From contig CANMFU010000001.1 of assembly GCA_947497295.1 (NCBI GenBank), positions 124,001 to 188,000 of the forward strand: 64,000 nucleotides of DNA, read 5' to 3'. Positions 53,967-62,564 of this stretch are shown one piece after another. Below the pieces are notes generated by a model. It saw nothing but the letters and a program-made list of their open reading frames with translations. It made no database searches and was not told where the DNA came from. How positions within the stretch are numbered: the stretch's first letter is position 1; every line of letters starts with the position of its first letter. The stretch comes from an uncultured Roseovarius sp. (GTDB lineage Bacteria > Pseudomonadota > Alphaproteobacteria > Rhodobacterales > Rhodobacteraceae). The position numbers and the translations under genes are program-made.

Positions 53967-55052
53967 ATGAGTAACATCACACCGCAGCCGGGAATTATGG
54001 ACATCACGCTGTATCAGGGGGGTATTGCGCATCTGCCGGGTATCGCCAACGCGGTCAAGCTCAGCTCGAACGAAAATCCCTTTGGTCCCAGTGACGCCGC
54101 CAAGGAAGCGTTTCGCAAGGCGTCCTATCACTTGCACCGCTATCCGTCCTCGGATCACACCGAACTGCGCACCGCAATTGGCGAAGTGCATGGTCTGGAC
54201 CCCGAACGCATCATCTGCGGCTCTGGCAGTGACGAGATTATTTCGCTTCTCTGCCAGGCCTATGCCGGACCGGGCGATGAGGTGATCCATACCGAACACG
54301 GCTTTGGCATGTACCGCATCAGCACGCTGGCCAATGGCGCAACCCCTGTCGAAGTGTCCGAGCGCGAGCGCGTCACCGATGTCGATGCGATCCTTGCGGC
54401 CTGCACCGATGCGACCAAGCTGGTCTTTATCGCCAACCCCAACAACCCCACCGGCACCATGATCGGCGAGGGTGAGGTCGCCCGCCTTGCCGCTGGATTG
54501 CCAGACCATGTGTTGCTGGTGTTGGACGGCGCTTATGCTGAGTACGTCGATGGGTATGATGGCGGTGCATCGCTGGTCGAGGCACGCCAGAACGTCGTCA
54601 TGACGCGCACGTTTTCCAAGCTGTACGGTCTTGGCGGGCTGCGCATCGGCTGGGCGTATGGCCCCGATCATGTCATTGCCGTACTGGCGCGGGTGCGCGG
54701 GCCGTTCAATCTGTCCTCTGCCGCTCTTGCCGCTGCCGAAGCGGCCGTGCGTGATACCGTGTGGGCCGAGAAATGTCGCGTGGATAATGCCCGCTGGCGG
54801 CATTGGCTGGCCGAGGCGCTCAGCGAACATGGCGTGCAGTCCGACACCTCTCTGGGCAATTTCATCCTTGCCCGTTTCGCCAATCAAGCCGAGGCCGAGG
54901 CCTGTGACGAACATCTGAAATCCGAAGGTTTGATCGTGCGCGGCGTGGCGGGGTACAATCTGCCCAATTGCCTGCGCATCACCGTCGGGGACGAGGCCAG
55001 TTGCCGCCGCGTTGCCCATGCCGTCGGGCAATTCATGGCCACTGCGCGATGA
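53967..55052 (+). CDS. hisC: Histidinol-phosphate aminotransferase
   Basis: A 361-aa PLP enzyme of histidine synthesis. [19 protein letters not shown], the PLP lysine in [18 protein letters not shown] (near 217) and the NCLRITVGD end are typical. GGAGGGGGG precedes the ATG. It overlaps tyrA by four bases; in many bacteria HisC-type enzymes also serve tyrosine and phenylalanine synthesis, which fits the pairing. Confidence 0.92.
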   Translation: MSNITPQPGIMDITLYQGGIAHLPGIANAVKLSSNENPFGPSDAAKEAFRKASYHLHRYPSSDHTELRTAIGEVHGLDPERIICGSGSDEIISLLCQAYAGPGDEVIHTEHGFGMYRISTLANGATPVEVSERERVTDVDAILAACTDATKLVFIANPNNPTGTMIGEGEVARLAAGLPDHVLLVLDGAYAEYVDGYDGGASLVEARQNVVMTRTFSKLYGLGGLRIGWAYGPDHVIAVLARVRGPFNLSSAALAAAEAAVRDTVWAEKCRVDNARWRHWLAEALSEHGVQSDTSLGNFILARFANQAEAEACDEHLKSEGLIVRGVAGYNLPNCLRITVGDEASCRRVAHAVGQFMATAR

Positions 55053-55972
55053 GCGTAATCTACGACCGCATCGCTCTGATCGGCCTTGGTCTGATCGCCG
55101 GGTCGATGTCGCTGGCGATCCGCCGCGCCGGGCTGGCGGGCGAGGTGGTCGGCTATGCCCGCTCGGCCGAGACGCGAAGCATTGCGCGCGAGATCGGGCT
55201 GTGCGACCGGATTGAGGATAGCGCCGCCGCCGCCGTCAAGGACGCCGATCTGGTTGTGCTCTGCGTGCCTGTCGGGGTCATGGGCGATGTCGCCGCCGAA
55301 ATCGCCCCTGCGCTGAAGCCCGGCGCGACGGTCAGCGATGTCGGATCCGTCAAGCGGGCGGTGATCGACGCCGTCGCGCCGCATCTACCGGAAAACGTTC
55401 ATTTTGTGCCGGCCCACCCGCTTGCGGGCACCGAACATTCCGGCCCGCGTGCGGGCTATGCCGAACTGTTCGACAACCGCTGGTGTCTGATCGTGCCACA
55501 GGACGGCGCCGACCGCGCCGCAGTGCACCGACTGGAGACACTGTGGAAGGGTATCGGTGCGCAGACCGATGAGATGGACGCCGACCACCATGATTTGGTG
55601 CTGGCCGTGACCAGCCATACGCCGCACCTGATCGCCTACACGATGGTCGGCGTGGCCGACGATCTGCGCCGGGTGACGGATAGCGAAGTCATCAAATATT
55701 CCGCGGCTGGTTTCCGCGATTTCACCCGCATCGCCGCCAGCGATCCGACAATGTGGCGCGATGTGTTTCTGAACAACCGTGACGCGACGTTGGAAATTCT
55801 GGGCCGCTTTACAGAAGAGCTGTTCGCGCTGCAACGCGCGATCCGGACCGGCGACGGCGATCATCTGCACGATTATTTCACCCGCACCCGGGCCATACGG
55901 CGCGGCATTATCGAGGCGGGGCAGGACACCGACGCGCCCGACTTTGGCCGCACGCGGACGCGCAGCGGATGA
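55049..55972 (+). CDS. tyrA: Prephenate/arogenate dehydrogenase
   Basis: A 307-aa enzyme of tyrosine synthesis. The NAD loop [15 protein letters not shown] is at 10-24, and the catalytic [19 protein letters not shown] is near 128. It starts at the ATGA overlap with hisC and ends at one with the extensin-like gene, so the three form a coupled operon. Confidence 0.93.
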   Translation: MSVIYDRIALIGLGLIAGSMSLAIRRAGLAGEVVGYARSAETRSIAREIGLCDRIEDSAAAAVKDADLVVLCVPVGVMGDVAAEIAPALKPGATVSDVGSVKRAVIDAVAPHLPENVHFVPAHPLAGTEHSGPRAGYAELFDNRWCLIVPQDGADRAAVHRLETLWKGIGAQTDEMDADHHDLVLAVTSHTPHLIAYTMVGVADDLRRVTDSEVIKYSAAGFRDFTRIAASDPTMWRDVFLNNRDATLEILGRFTEELFALQRAIRTGDGDHLHDYFTRTRAIRRGIIEAGQDTDAPDFGRTRTRSG

Positions 55973-56871
55973 GGCGGGCGGCGATCCTGCTTGGCCTGAT
56001 CGCCGCCTCCAGCGCCGCATTTGCCGGCGCGCCTGATGTATCGCTGCGCCCTGTCGCCCGGCCGGCCGCCTTGGCTCCCGCGGCGCCGCGGGCGGCGGCA
56101 CCGGTACGCGCGCTGTTTACCCATGTCAGACCGGTTGCGCGCCCGTCTGGTTTGGCGCCTGTCGCCGTCATCCCGGCGCCTGCGCGCAAACCTGCCTCCT
56201 CATCGCAGACCCGCGGATCTGGCCATCAGCCCATCCCCAGGATTGAGCAGAAATCGGCGGGCGGCGGTCTGATGGCGTCCCTGCGCCCGCTGCTGCGCCC
56301 CTTGGGGGTCAACCGCAAAGGGCAGGAGCGCAAAAGGCAGCTGTCGCGCGGCGCCATCTGCGGCGATATCGCCATTCAGGGCGAAGAGGTTGGCCGGGTG
56401 CCGGGCCGGATATCCGGCTGCGGAATTGAGGACGCGGTCAAGGTGCGCAGCATCAACGGGATTTCCCTCAGCCAGCACGCACTTATGGATTGCCAGACCG
56501 CCCGCACAATCAAGGCATGGATGCAAAAGGGCATGGCGCCAGCCGTGGGGACCTATGGCGGAGGTGTCGCGCAACTGCGCGTGGCGGCGCATTATTCCTG
56601 CCGTACGCGTAACAATCAAAAGGGCGCCAAGATTTCAGAACACGGCAAGGGCCACGCCATCGACATCGCCGGTTTCACATTGCGAGACGGCAAGACGATC
56701 ACGGTGCTGAATGACTGGGGCAGCGGCAGAAAGGGGACCATTCTGAACCAGATGCACCGCTCGGCCTGCGGGCCGTTCCGCACCGTTCTGGGCCCCGAAT
56801 CCGACCGGTTTCATCAGGACCATTTCCATTTCGATACAGTCCGGACCCGCAGCGGCAGTTATTGCCGTTGA
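55969..56871 (+). CDS. Extensin-like family secreted protein
   Basis: A 300-aa protein with a signal peptide (ending AAFAGA near 20) and a Pro/Ala/Arg-rich linker to about 120. The extensin-like C-terminal domain follows (CGIEDAVKVRSING, SEHGKGHAIDIAGF, DRFHQDHFHFD). The H-x6-D and H-x-H residues resemble D,D-peptidase metal sites of the M15/MepA type, so cell-wall hydrolysis is plausible. Confidence 0.85.
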   Translation: MRRAAILLGLIAASSAAFAGAPDVSLRPVARPAALAPAAPRAAAPVRALFTHVRPVARPSGLAPVAVIPAPARKPASSSQTRGSGHQPIPRIEQKSAGGGLMASLRPLLRPLGVNRKGQERKRQLSRGAICGDIAIQGEEVGRVPGRISGCGIEDAVKVRSINGISLSQHALMDCQTARTIKAWMQKGMAPAVGTYGGGVAQLRVAAHYSCRTRNNQKGAKISEHGKGHAIDIAGFTLRDGKTITVLNDWGSGRKGTILNQMHRSACGPFRTVLGPESDRFHQDHFHFDTVRTRSGSYCR

Positions 56872-56872
56872 T

Positions 56873-57889
56873 CTAGTGCAGGCGCAAAACGGGCGCCGGC
56901 GCGATCGGTAGCGGGCCAATCCAGATGCGACCGCCAGCAAAGCGCAAAGGCACCTCCAGCGATTTCGGATCATCGCCCATTTCGGACATGATCGACAGCG
57001 CCTGTTCTGCGGTATCTGCTACATCTGCGGCCAAGGCCCCAGAACGTGCTGCGATGTCCAGCATCTGACGCCAGTTGCGTGCGGTGATGGTCAGTGTTCC
57101 ATTCGGGCGTCCGCCCAAATTCACCGTCAATACGCCCGACGCGGCCAGCGTCATGGCACCCCACTGGATCTCGGCTGACTGGACGGCGATGCGCGTGGGC
57201 TGCGGGCGCGCCTCTTCCACGGCGCGGCGATCCCACGGAACGTCGAAATCGACCGTGATATCGGCCGCGACGGTCTGGACGACGCGCGGCAATGTGCCAT
57301 CTATACCGGCCTGCGCGATCAATGGTGCGGGAGGGGCGATGTCGCTGGCCGCCAGTCCCAGACGGTAACGCGCGTTGTCGATATGGCCGGTGTCTTCGAT
57401 CCGCTCGCCTGCCAGCCGCAGGGCGGCGGCCGCAAGTGTGCCGCTGCCATCGTCCGGCGCAAGGGCCAAGCCTTTGGCCGTCAGCGTGAAACGTCTTGGC
57501 GCCAGCGCGGTACTGGGCGCGACCACCAGCGAGGCCCGCATGTCCTGATTGGTCAGCGTATAGCTGCGCAGAGGGGTGCGAAGCTGCTGTTCTTTTGGCC
57601 ACACTGCTATCACATGGTTCGGCGTATAGCTGAGCGTTAGGACCTGAAAAAATGGCGCCTCCCAGCCCAGCCCCGATGCGGGATCAGCCAGCGCAAGATC
57701 CGTAAGGGTCGTGTCGAACCGATTGGGAAATCCCTGAACAGTCAGATCCGTATACTCTGCCTGCCAGCCGTCCGCCTGGCGCGCATCGAACCATGCCACC
57801 AGCCCCGAGCGCAGCGCAGTTGACCCGATAACCCAGTATCCGGCCCACGCTGCGGCCAGCGTTATGACGATCGCCAGCAACATCCGCAT
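56873..57889 (-). CDS. DUF2125 domain protein
   Basis: A 338-aa envelope protein with one N-terminal membrane helix (MRMLLAIVITLAAAWAGYWV). The DUF2125 pattern GWQAEYTDLTVQGFPNRFDT is present, followed by repeated beta strands. Its function is unknown; it is anchored in the inner membrane with the rest periplasmic. Confidence 0.82.
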   Translation of the reverse strand: MRMLLAIVITLAAAWAGYWVIGSTALRSGLVAWFDARQADGWQAEYTDLTVQGFPNRFDTTLTDLALADPASGLGWEAPFFQVLTLSYTPNHVIAVWPKEQQLRTPLRSYTLTNQDMRASLVVAPSTALAPRRFTLTAKGLALAPDDGSGTLAAAALRLAGERIEDTGHIDNARYRLGLAASDIAPPAPLIAQAGIDGTLPRVVQTVAADITVDFDVPWDRRAVEEARPQPTRIAVQSAEIQWGAMTLAASGVLTVNLGGRPNGTLTITARNWRQMLDIAARSGALAADVADTAEQALSIMSEMGDDPKSLEVPLRFAGGRIWIGPLPIAPAPVLRLH

Positions 57890-57955
57890 GATCAGCCCCT
57901 TTCGCGTCTTCGTCCAATCGTGTTTATAGATCTAAATGGCAAGAGGGACTTGGCA

Positions 57956-58486
57956 ATGACGATGTGGGTTTTCGGCTATGGATCGCTGGTGTGGAATCCC
58001 GGCTTTGACGTGGCGCAGCAGCGTATCGCGACATTGCCGGGCTACGCGCGCAGTTTTTGCATGCGCTCGATCCATCACCGCGGCACGGTCGAGGATCCTG
58101 GGCTGGTTCTGGCGCTGGACGAAAGCCACGGCGCCCAGTGCCACGGTGTCGCGATGGCCGTCGCCGATGGGCAGGAGGATCAGACACTGGAATATTTACG
58201 CGCGCGCGAGTTGATTTCATCTGCCTATCTTGAACGTATGCTGGATATCAGGCTGGACGACGGCAGCAAGGTTGAGGCGGTGACTTATGTCATCGACGCG
58301 CATCACGTGCAGTATTGCGGCGCCCTGCCACTGGAGGAGCAGGCCCACATCATCGCCCGCGCGGTGGGCGATCGCGGCGCGAATACAGAATATCTGTTCA
58401 ACACAGCCGCTCATCTGACCGAGCTGGGTATCAGCGACGGCGACCTTGAGTGGCTTGCCGCGCGGGTGCGGGGGCTGTGCGCATAA
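57956..58486 (+). CDS. Gamma-glutamylcyclotransferase, ChaC family
   Basis: A 176-aa enzyme that degrades glutathione to 5-oxoproline and Cys-Gly. It has the substrate loop FGYGSLVWNPGF near 7-18. The usual glutamate lies in the VIDAHHVQYCGALPLEEQAH region. GAGGGAC precedes the ATG. Confidence 0.88.
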   Translation: MTMWVFGYGSLVWNPGFDVAQQRIATLPGYARSFCMRSIHHRGTVEDPGLVLALDESHGAQCHGVAMAVADGQEDQTLEYLRARELISSAYLERMLDIRLDDGSKVEAVTYVIDAHHVQYCGALPLEEQAHIIARAVGDRGANTEYLFNTAAHLTELGISDGDLEWLAARVRGLCA

Positions 58487-58553
58487 CCGCTTGGCCCCAC
58501 GCAATGATCCGCGTAGGGTGCCGCGAAATGAAACAAGTGTCGGGAGCGTCCAT

Positions 58554-59771
58554 ATGGACCAGCCGGACCGCAAGGTCGTGCCGCATTTTTCCCAGCCGCG
58601 GCGCCAGATTGTCATCATGGTGCTCGTGCTGGCCCTCGCCGCGCTTGGCGCGTTCATGGCGCTGCCCCGCGTCTTGCCGGTGTTCGAGGCGAACCCCTAC
58701 CTGAACGGGTTCATCTTCTTCGTTTTCCTGATCGGAGTGGTCGCTTGCTTTTGGCAGGTGTTTCAACTGATCGGATCTGCCCGCTGGCTGGAGAATTTCG
58801 CCGGCAATGTGCCCGGCTCCGAAATGGCCACGCCGCCTTTGCTGCTGGCACCTTTGGCATCGCTGCTGCGCCAACGCAATAAACGGATGCAGATCTCGCA
58901 ATCGTCGGCCCGCTCAATGCAGGACATGGTGGCGCAGCGCATCGACGAGGCGCGCGAGGTTACGCGCTATATCGTCAACGTTCTGATTTTCTTGGGACTT
59001 CTGGGCACATTCTACGGCCTTGCCACAACCGTTCCGGCGCTGGTCGAAACGATCAAGGGTCTGGCCCCACAAGAGGGCGAAGGCGGGGTCGAGGTGTTCA
59101 CCCGTCTGATGACCGGCTTGCAATCGCAGCTGGGGGGCATGGGAGTCGCCTTTGCGTCCTCATTGCTCGGTCTTGCCGGATCGCTGATCGTGGGCCTGCT
59201 CGAGTTGTTCGCAAGCCACGGCCAGAACCGGTTCTACCGCGAGCTTGAGGAATGGATGACCACGATCACGCGCGTCGGTTTCGCCGGCGCCGAGGAGGGT
59301 AGTCCCGAACAGGCGCTGCTGACCGGCATCGTCGACCAGATGAGCGAGCAGATGGAATCGCTCCAGCAAATGCTGACGCAATCGGATGTCAGCCGCGCGG
59401 CGGCGGATGAACAAATGGCGGCATTGGCGGGCGCCGTGGGCCGGCTGGCAAGCAGCATGGATGATGACGGCAGTACGGCCGCTGCACTGGACCGGGTCGC
59501 GGACGGGCAGGACCGGCTGATTGGCGTGCTGGAGGCGCGCGAGGCGCCGGGCCACATTGGGCTGGACGCCGAAAGCCGTATGCGCTTGCGCTCGATCGAC
59601 GTGCAAATGCTAAAAATTCTTGAGGAAATCAGTGCCGGTAGGCAAGAGAGCATGACCGAACTGCGCACCGATCTGGCCGGGTTGAAGCAGGCGGTGCACA
59701 CCGCCCGCACGCCACGGCGTAGCTACCGCGTACCCGGCGCCGCCAGCCAGCCACCGGAGCAGGAGGGCTAG
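58554..59771 (+). CDS. MotA/TolQ/ExbB-type proton-channel protein
   Basis: A 405-aa inner-membrane protein. Two N-terminal helices lie at about 20-70. The conserved proton-channel domain, with a helix pair near 140-235, contains VLIFLGLLGTFYGLATT and MGVAFASSLLGLAGSLIVGL. The C-terminal 170 residues are a helical/coiled-coil cytoplasmic tail. It is paired with the next gene, a MotB-like OmpA protein, three bases downstream. Together they resemble a stator. No flagellar or Tol genes are adjacent. Confidence 0.82.
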   Translation: MDQPDRKVVPHFSQPRRQIVIMVLVLALAALGAFMALPRVLPVFEANPYLNGFIFFVFLIGVVACFWQVFQLIGSARWLENFAGNVPGSEMATPPLLLAPLASLLRQRNKRMQISQSSARSMQDMVAQRIDEAREVTRYIVNVLIFLGLLGTFYGLATTVPALVETIKGLAPQEGEGGVEVFTRLMTGLQSQLGGMGVAFASSLLGLAGSLIVGLLELFASHGQNRFYRELEEWMTTITRVGFAGAEEGSPEQALLTGIVDQMSEQMESLQQMLTQSDVSRAAADEQMAALAGAVGRLASSMDDDGSTAAALDRVADGQDRLIGVLEAREAPGHIGLDAESRMRLRSIDVQMLKILEEISAGRQESMTELRTDLAGLKQAVHTARTPRRSYRVPGAASQPPEQEG

Positions 59772-59774
59772 ACC

Positions 59775-61535
59775 ATGGGGCTGTCGCGTCGCAGCGGGCA
59801 CCGTTTTCAGGCCTCGATCTGGCCGGGCTTCGTGGATGCGATGACCGGGCTTTTGCTGGTACTGATGTTCGTGCTGACAATATTCATGGTTGTTCAGTTT
59901 GCCCTGCGCGAGACGATCACCGGACAAGAAACCCAGTTAGAGACACTGTCGGGCGAAGTTGCGGCCCTGTCGCGCGCACTTGGACTGGAGCAGGACCGCA
60001 GCGCCGCCTTGCAGGAGCGCGTCGGCGCGCTGACCGCCACGCTGGGCGATGCGCGCGAGCGTCAGGCAGAGCAGACAGCGCAGATTGCATCTTTGACCGC
60101 GCAGAACGAGGCATCACAGGCCCGTATCGCCAGCTTTGAGCAACAGGTTGCCGGGCTTTTGGCGGCGCAGGATACCGCGCAGGAACGCATTGCGGATTTG
60201 GAAGGGGCGCGCGACAGTCTGACATCAGAAAAGGAGGCGCTTCAATTGGCCGTCGCAAGCCTGCGTGATGAGGTGAGCGCCGAGGCCGAGGCCGCCCGAT
60301 TGGCAGCTGCCCAGCGGGACGCTTTGGAGGCATTGGCCGCCGATCTGCGCAGCAAGGCAGGCGACGCAGAAACCGCGCTGAGCGCGCTTCAAGAAGATCT
60401 GAGCGACGCCGAAGCCGCTCGCCTTGCGCAGGCCGCCGCCGCCGAGGCGCTACGCGAGCGACTGAAGAACTCTCAGACCGAACTGACCGCGATGACCCTC
60501 GCCCTGGAAGAGCAGCGCCTCCGCGCCGAGGATACGCTGACCCTTCTGGCCGCCGCACGCGACAAAACCGGAGATCTGGAAGCGCGGCTGGCCGATGCAT
60601 TGGCCGACCGCAACTCGCGCCCCGATGAGGTGGCGGCGCTGAAGGCCGAACTGGCCGCGCTCAAGGCTGATCAAAAAATGTCGTTGGAAGATGTGCGTGC
60701 CCGGCTGGCCGCCGCGCTTGCGGCGCAGGCCAAAGCCGAGACGGCTGCAGATGCCCAGATGAGCGCCGCCGAGGAGCGCGCTGCTCTGCTGAGTGAAGCG
60801 CGCAAAAACCTGTCGGAGCAAAAGGCCCAGACGGAAGAGGGGGATCGCGCGCGCGAGTTGCTAAATCAACAGGTCGCGGCGCTGCGCGACCAGCTGGGCC
60901 AATTGCAAGCGCTGTTGGACGATTCTCGGGAGCGCGAGGCCGCCAGCGACGTGCGCGTCGAAGCGCTTGGTCAGGATCTGAACGCTGCGCTGGCCCGCGT
61001 TGCCGCCGAAGAAAAGCGTCGCAGGCAAGCTGAGCAAGAGAAAAACAAACTGCTTGAGGCAGAAAAGCAGGATCTTGAAAAATATCGCTCGGATTTCTTC
61101 GGACGCTTGCGTGATGTGCTGGGCAACCAGGACGGTGTGCGGATCGAGGGCGATCGCTTTGTGTTTTCCTCCGAGGTTCTCTTCGGGCCGGGACAGGCGA
61201 CGTTGTCGAATGAGGGCAAGAATGAGATCGCCAAAGTCGCGGAAATCCTGCGCAAGGTCGTCGACGACATTCCCGAAGAAATTGAGTGGATCATTCGTGT
61301 CGACGGACACACCGACAACGTGCCAGTCCTCGGCACCGCCGGATTCGCTGACAACTGGGAACTCAGCCAGGCGCGCGCACTGTCCGTCGTGCGCTACATG
61401 ATCGAATTTCTGGGCGTGCCCGCCGAGCGTCTTGCGGCGAACGGTTTTGGACAATACCAGCCCATCGCTTCCGGTAATAGTCCGGATGCGCTCGCGCAAA
61501 ACCGCCGGATCGAGCTGAAATTTACGGAGAAATAG
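59775..61535 (+). CDS. MotB-like protein: membrane helix, long coiled coil, OmpA domain
   Basis: A 586-aa protein. One helix near 22-43 (VDAMTGLLLVLMFVLTIF) carries an aspartate, as in MotB/ExbD proton paths. Residues 50-430 are an almost continuous coiled coil. The C-terminal OmpA peptidoglycan-binding domain is about 455-586 (IRVDGHTDNVPVLG, LSQARALSVVRYM, ANGFGQYQPIASG). The coiled coil is far longer than in flagellar MotB and could span the periplasm. GGAGGG precedes the ATG. Confidence 0.84.
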   Translation: MGLSRRSGHRFQASIWPGFVDAMTGLLLVLMFVLTIFMVVQFALRETITGQETQLETLSGEVAALSRALGLEQDRSAALQERVGALTATLGDARERQAEQTAQIASLTAQNEASQARIASFEQQVAGLLAAQDTAQERIADLEGARDSLTSEKEALQLAVASLRDEVSAEAEAARLAAAQRDALEALAADLRSKAGDAETALSALQEDLSDAEAARLAQAAAAEALRERLKNSQTELTAMTLALEEQRLRAEDTLTLLAAARDKTGDLEARLADALADRNSRPDEVAALKAELAALKADQKMSLEDVRARLAAALAAQAKAETAADAQMSAAEERAALLSEARKNLSEQKAQTEEGDRARELLNQQVAALRDQLGQLQALLDDSREREAASDVRVEALGQDLNAALARVAAEEKRRRQAEQEKNKLLEAEKQDLEKYRSDFFGRLRDVLGNQDGVRIEGDRFVFSSEVLFGPGQATLSNEGKNEIAKVAEILRKVVDDIPEEIEWIIRVDGHTDNVPVLGTAGFADNWELSQARALSVVRYMIEFLGVPAERLAANGFGQYQPIASGNSPDALAQNRRIELKFTEK

Positions 61536-61595
61536 TGCTGGATTTGTGGCTGGTGCAAAGGAAACTCTGCGAATTTCGGGCACCCGGCGGCACCG

Positions 61596-62564
61596 TCACT
61601 GGCTGACTATTTTATCGGTTATCGTGGCGACGATAGCGCCGCTCCGCATCAGGTCCACCCGCACTGTGTAGATGCCAGAAGTCCACTCCGGGCCGCGCGC
61701 CTTGCGCCCGGCAGCGCGGTAGAATTGCGCCTGTGCGCGGTCAAATGTGTTATCGCTCTGGTGCAGAATGCGACTGTCCGGGCCAGTGATCGTCAGTCGC
61801 ATGACGTCTGCGGACTGCGCGCCAAACCCATATCCCCAGCCCACCAGCGCGGGCGCGTCCGGGCGCAGATGTTCTATTGCCGCGCTACCTGCCTTTACCG
61901 CGTCATACGTCGGGACAGCCGTTGACAATCCAGCGCTCAGCAAACCGCCGGGCTGATAGGCCGGTGGATCTGCCCAAAGCGTATCATCGCCTGCGCTGCC
62001 GCAGCCGCCGCCCGGGCGAAACGGATCGACGGTTTTACCGTCCTTGCGCACGCTGATATGAACATGCGGAAACTGCGTCCGTCCCGACAGCCCTATAAGT
62101 CCAAGAGGCGCGCCGCGCTCTACGATGTCGCCTGCGCGCACCGTCAGCGAGCCCTGCCGCATATGGCACAGCTGCGTCTCCCAGCCGTGGCTGTGGTCGA
62201 TCACGACACCGTTTCCGCAATCGCGCCCGGCCAGTTCGGCCGACGTCTCCTTGCTGTACATCTGGTCTGGCACATCATCGCGCACGCGCAGGACTGTGCC
62301 TCCAGCGGGAGCGATGACAGTCACGCCTGCATGCATCGCAGCCAGCGATGGCAGACCAAAATCGGTGCCTTGGTGCCCGTCATAGCTTAGACCGCTGCAC
62401 ATATAATCCTGCGCTGCGGGGCCGGGATCGTTATCGGGGTATTGCTGGATAAAGCAGGTATCGCCCAGCGTACAATCGGCCGGAAGGCTGAACCGAGGTT
62501 CGGTCTGTTGGCCTGCGGCGCCAGCCATGAGGACCAGCGCCGCAAAAAGTTGCTTCAGGATCAT
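61596..62564 (-). CDS. M23-family metallopeptidase
   Basis: A 322-aa secreted LytM-type endopeptidase with a signal peptide (ending AGAAGQ). The zinc residues lie in YDGHQGTDFGLPS (His and Asp) and PHVHISVRKDG (H-x-H). A beta-sandwich tail follows (about 225-322). It probably cleaves peptidoglycan cross-links. It starts at an ATGA overlap with the end of clpA. Confidence 0.87.
   Translation of the reverse strand: MILKQLFAALVLMAGAAGQQTEPRFSLPADCTLGDTCFIQQYPDNDPGPAAQDYMCSGLSYDGHQGTDFGLPSLAAMHAGVTVIAPAGGTVLRVRDDVPDQMYSKETSAELAGRDCGNGVVIDHSHGWETQLCHMRQGSLTVRAGDIVERGAPLGLIGLSGRTQFPHVHISVRKDGKTVDPFRPGGGCGSAGDDTLWADPPAYQPGGLLSAGLSTAVPTYDAVKAGSAAIEHLRPDAPALVGWGYGFGAQSADVMRLTITGPDSRILHQSDNTFDRAQAQFYRAAGRKARGPEWTSGIYTVRVDLMRSGAIVATITDKIVSQ

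Noticed and set aside
58554-61535. Zorya defence system
   Set aside because: Only the motor-like pair is present, among housekeeping genes, with no helicase or nuclease partners.
61560-61595. Fifth copy of the GAGTATTT motif after the OmpA-type gene
   Set aside because: Only the degenerate palindrome-like part (GAAACTCTGCGAATTTC) is present; the TATTT and AAGATGAA parts are absent.
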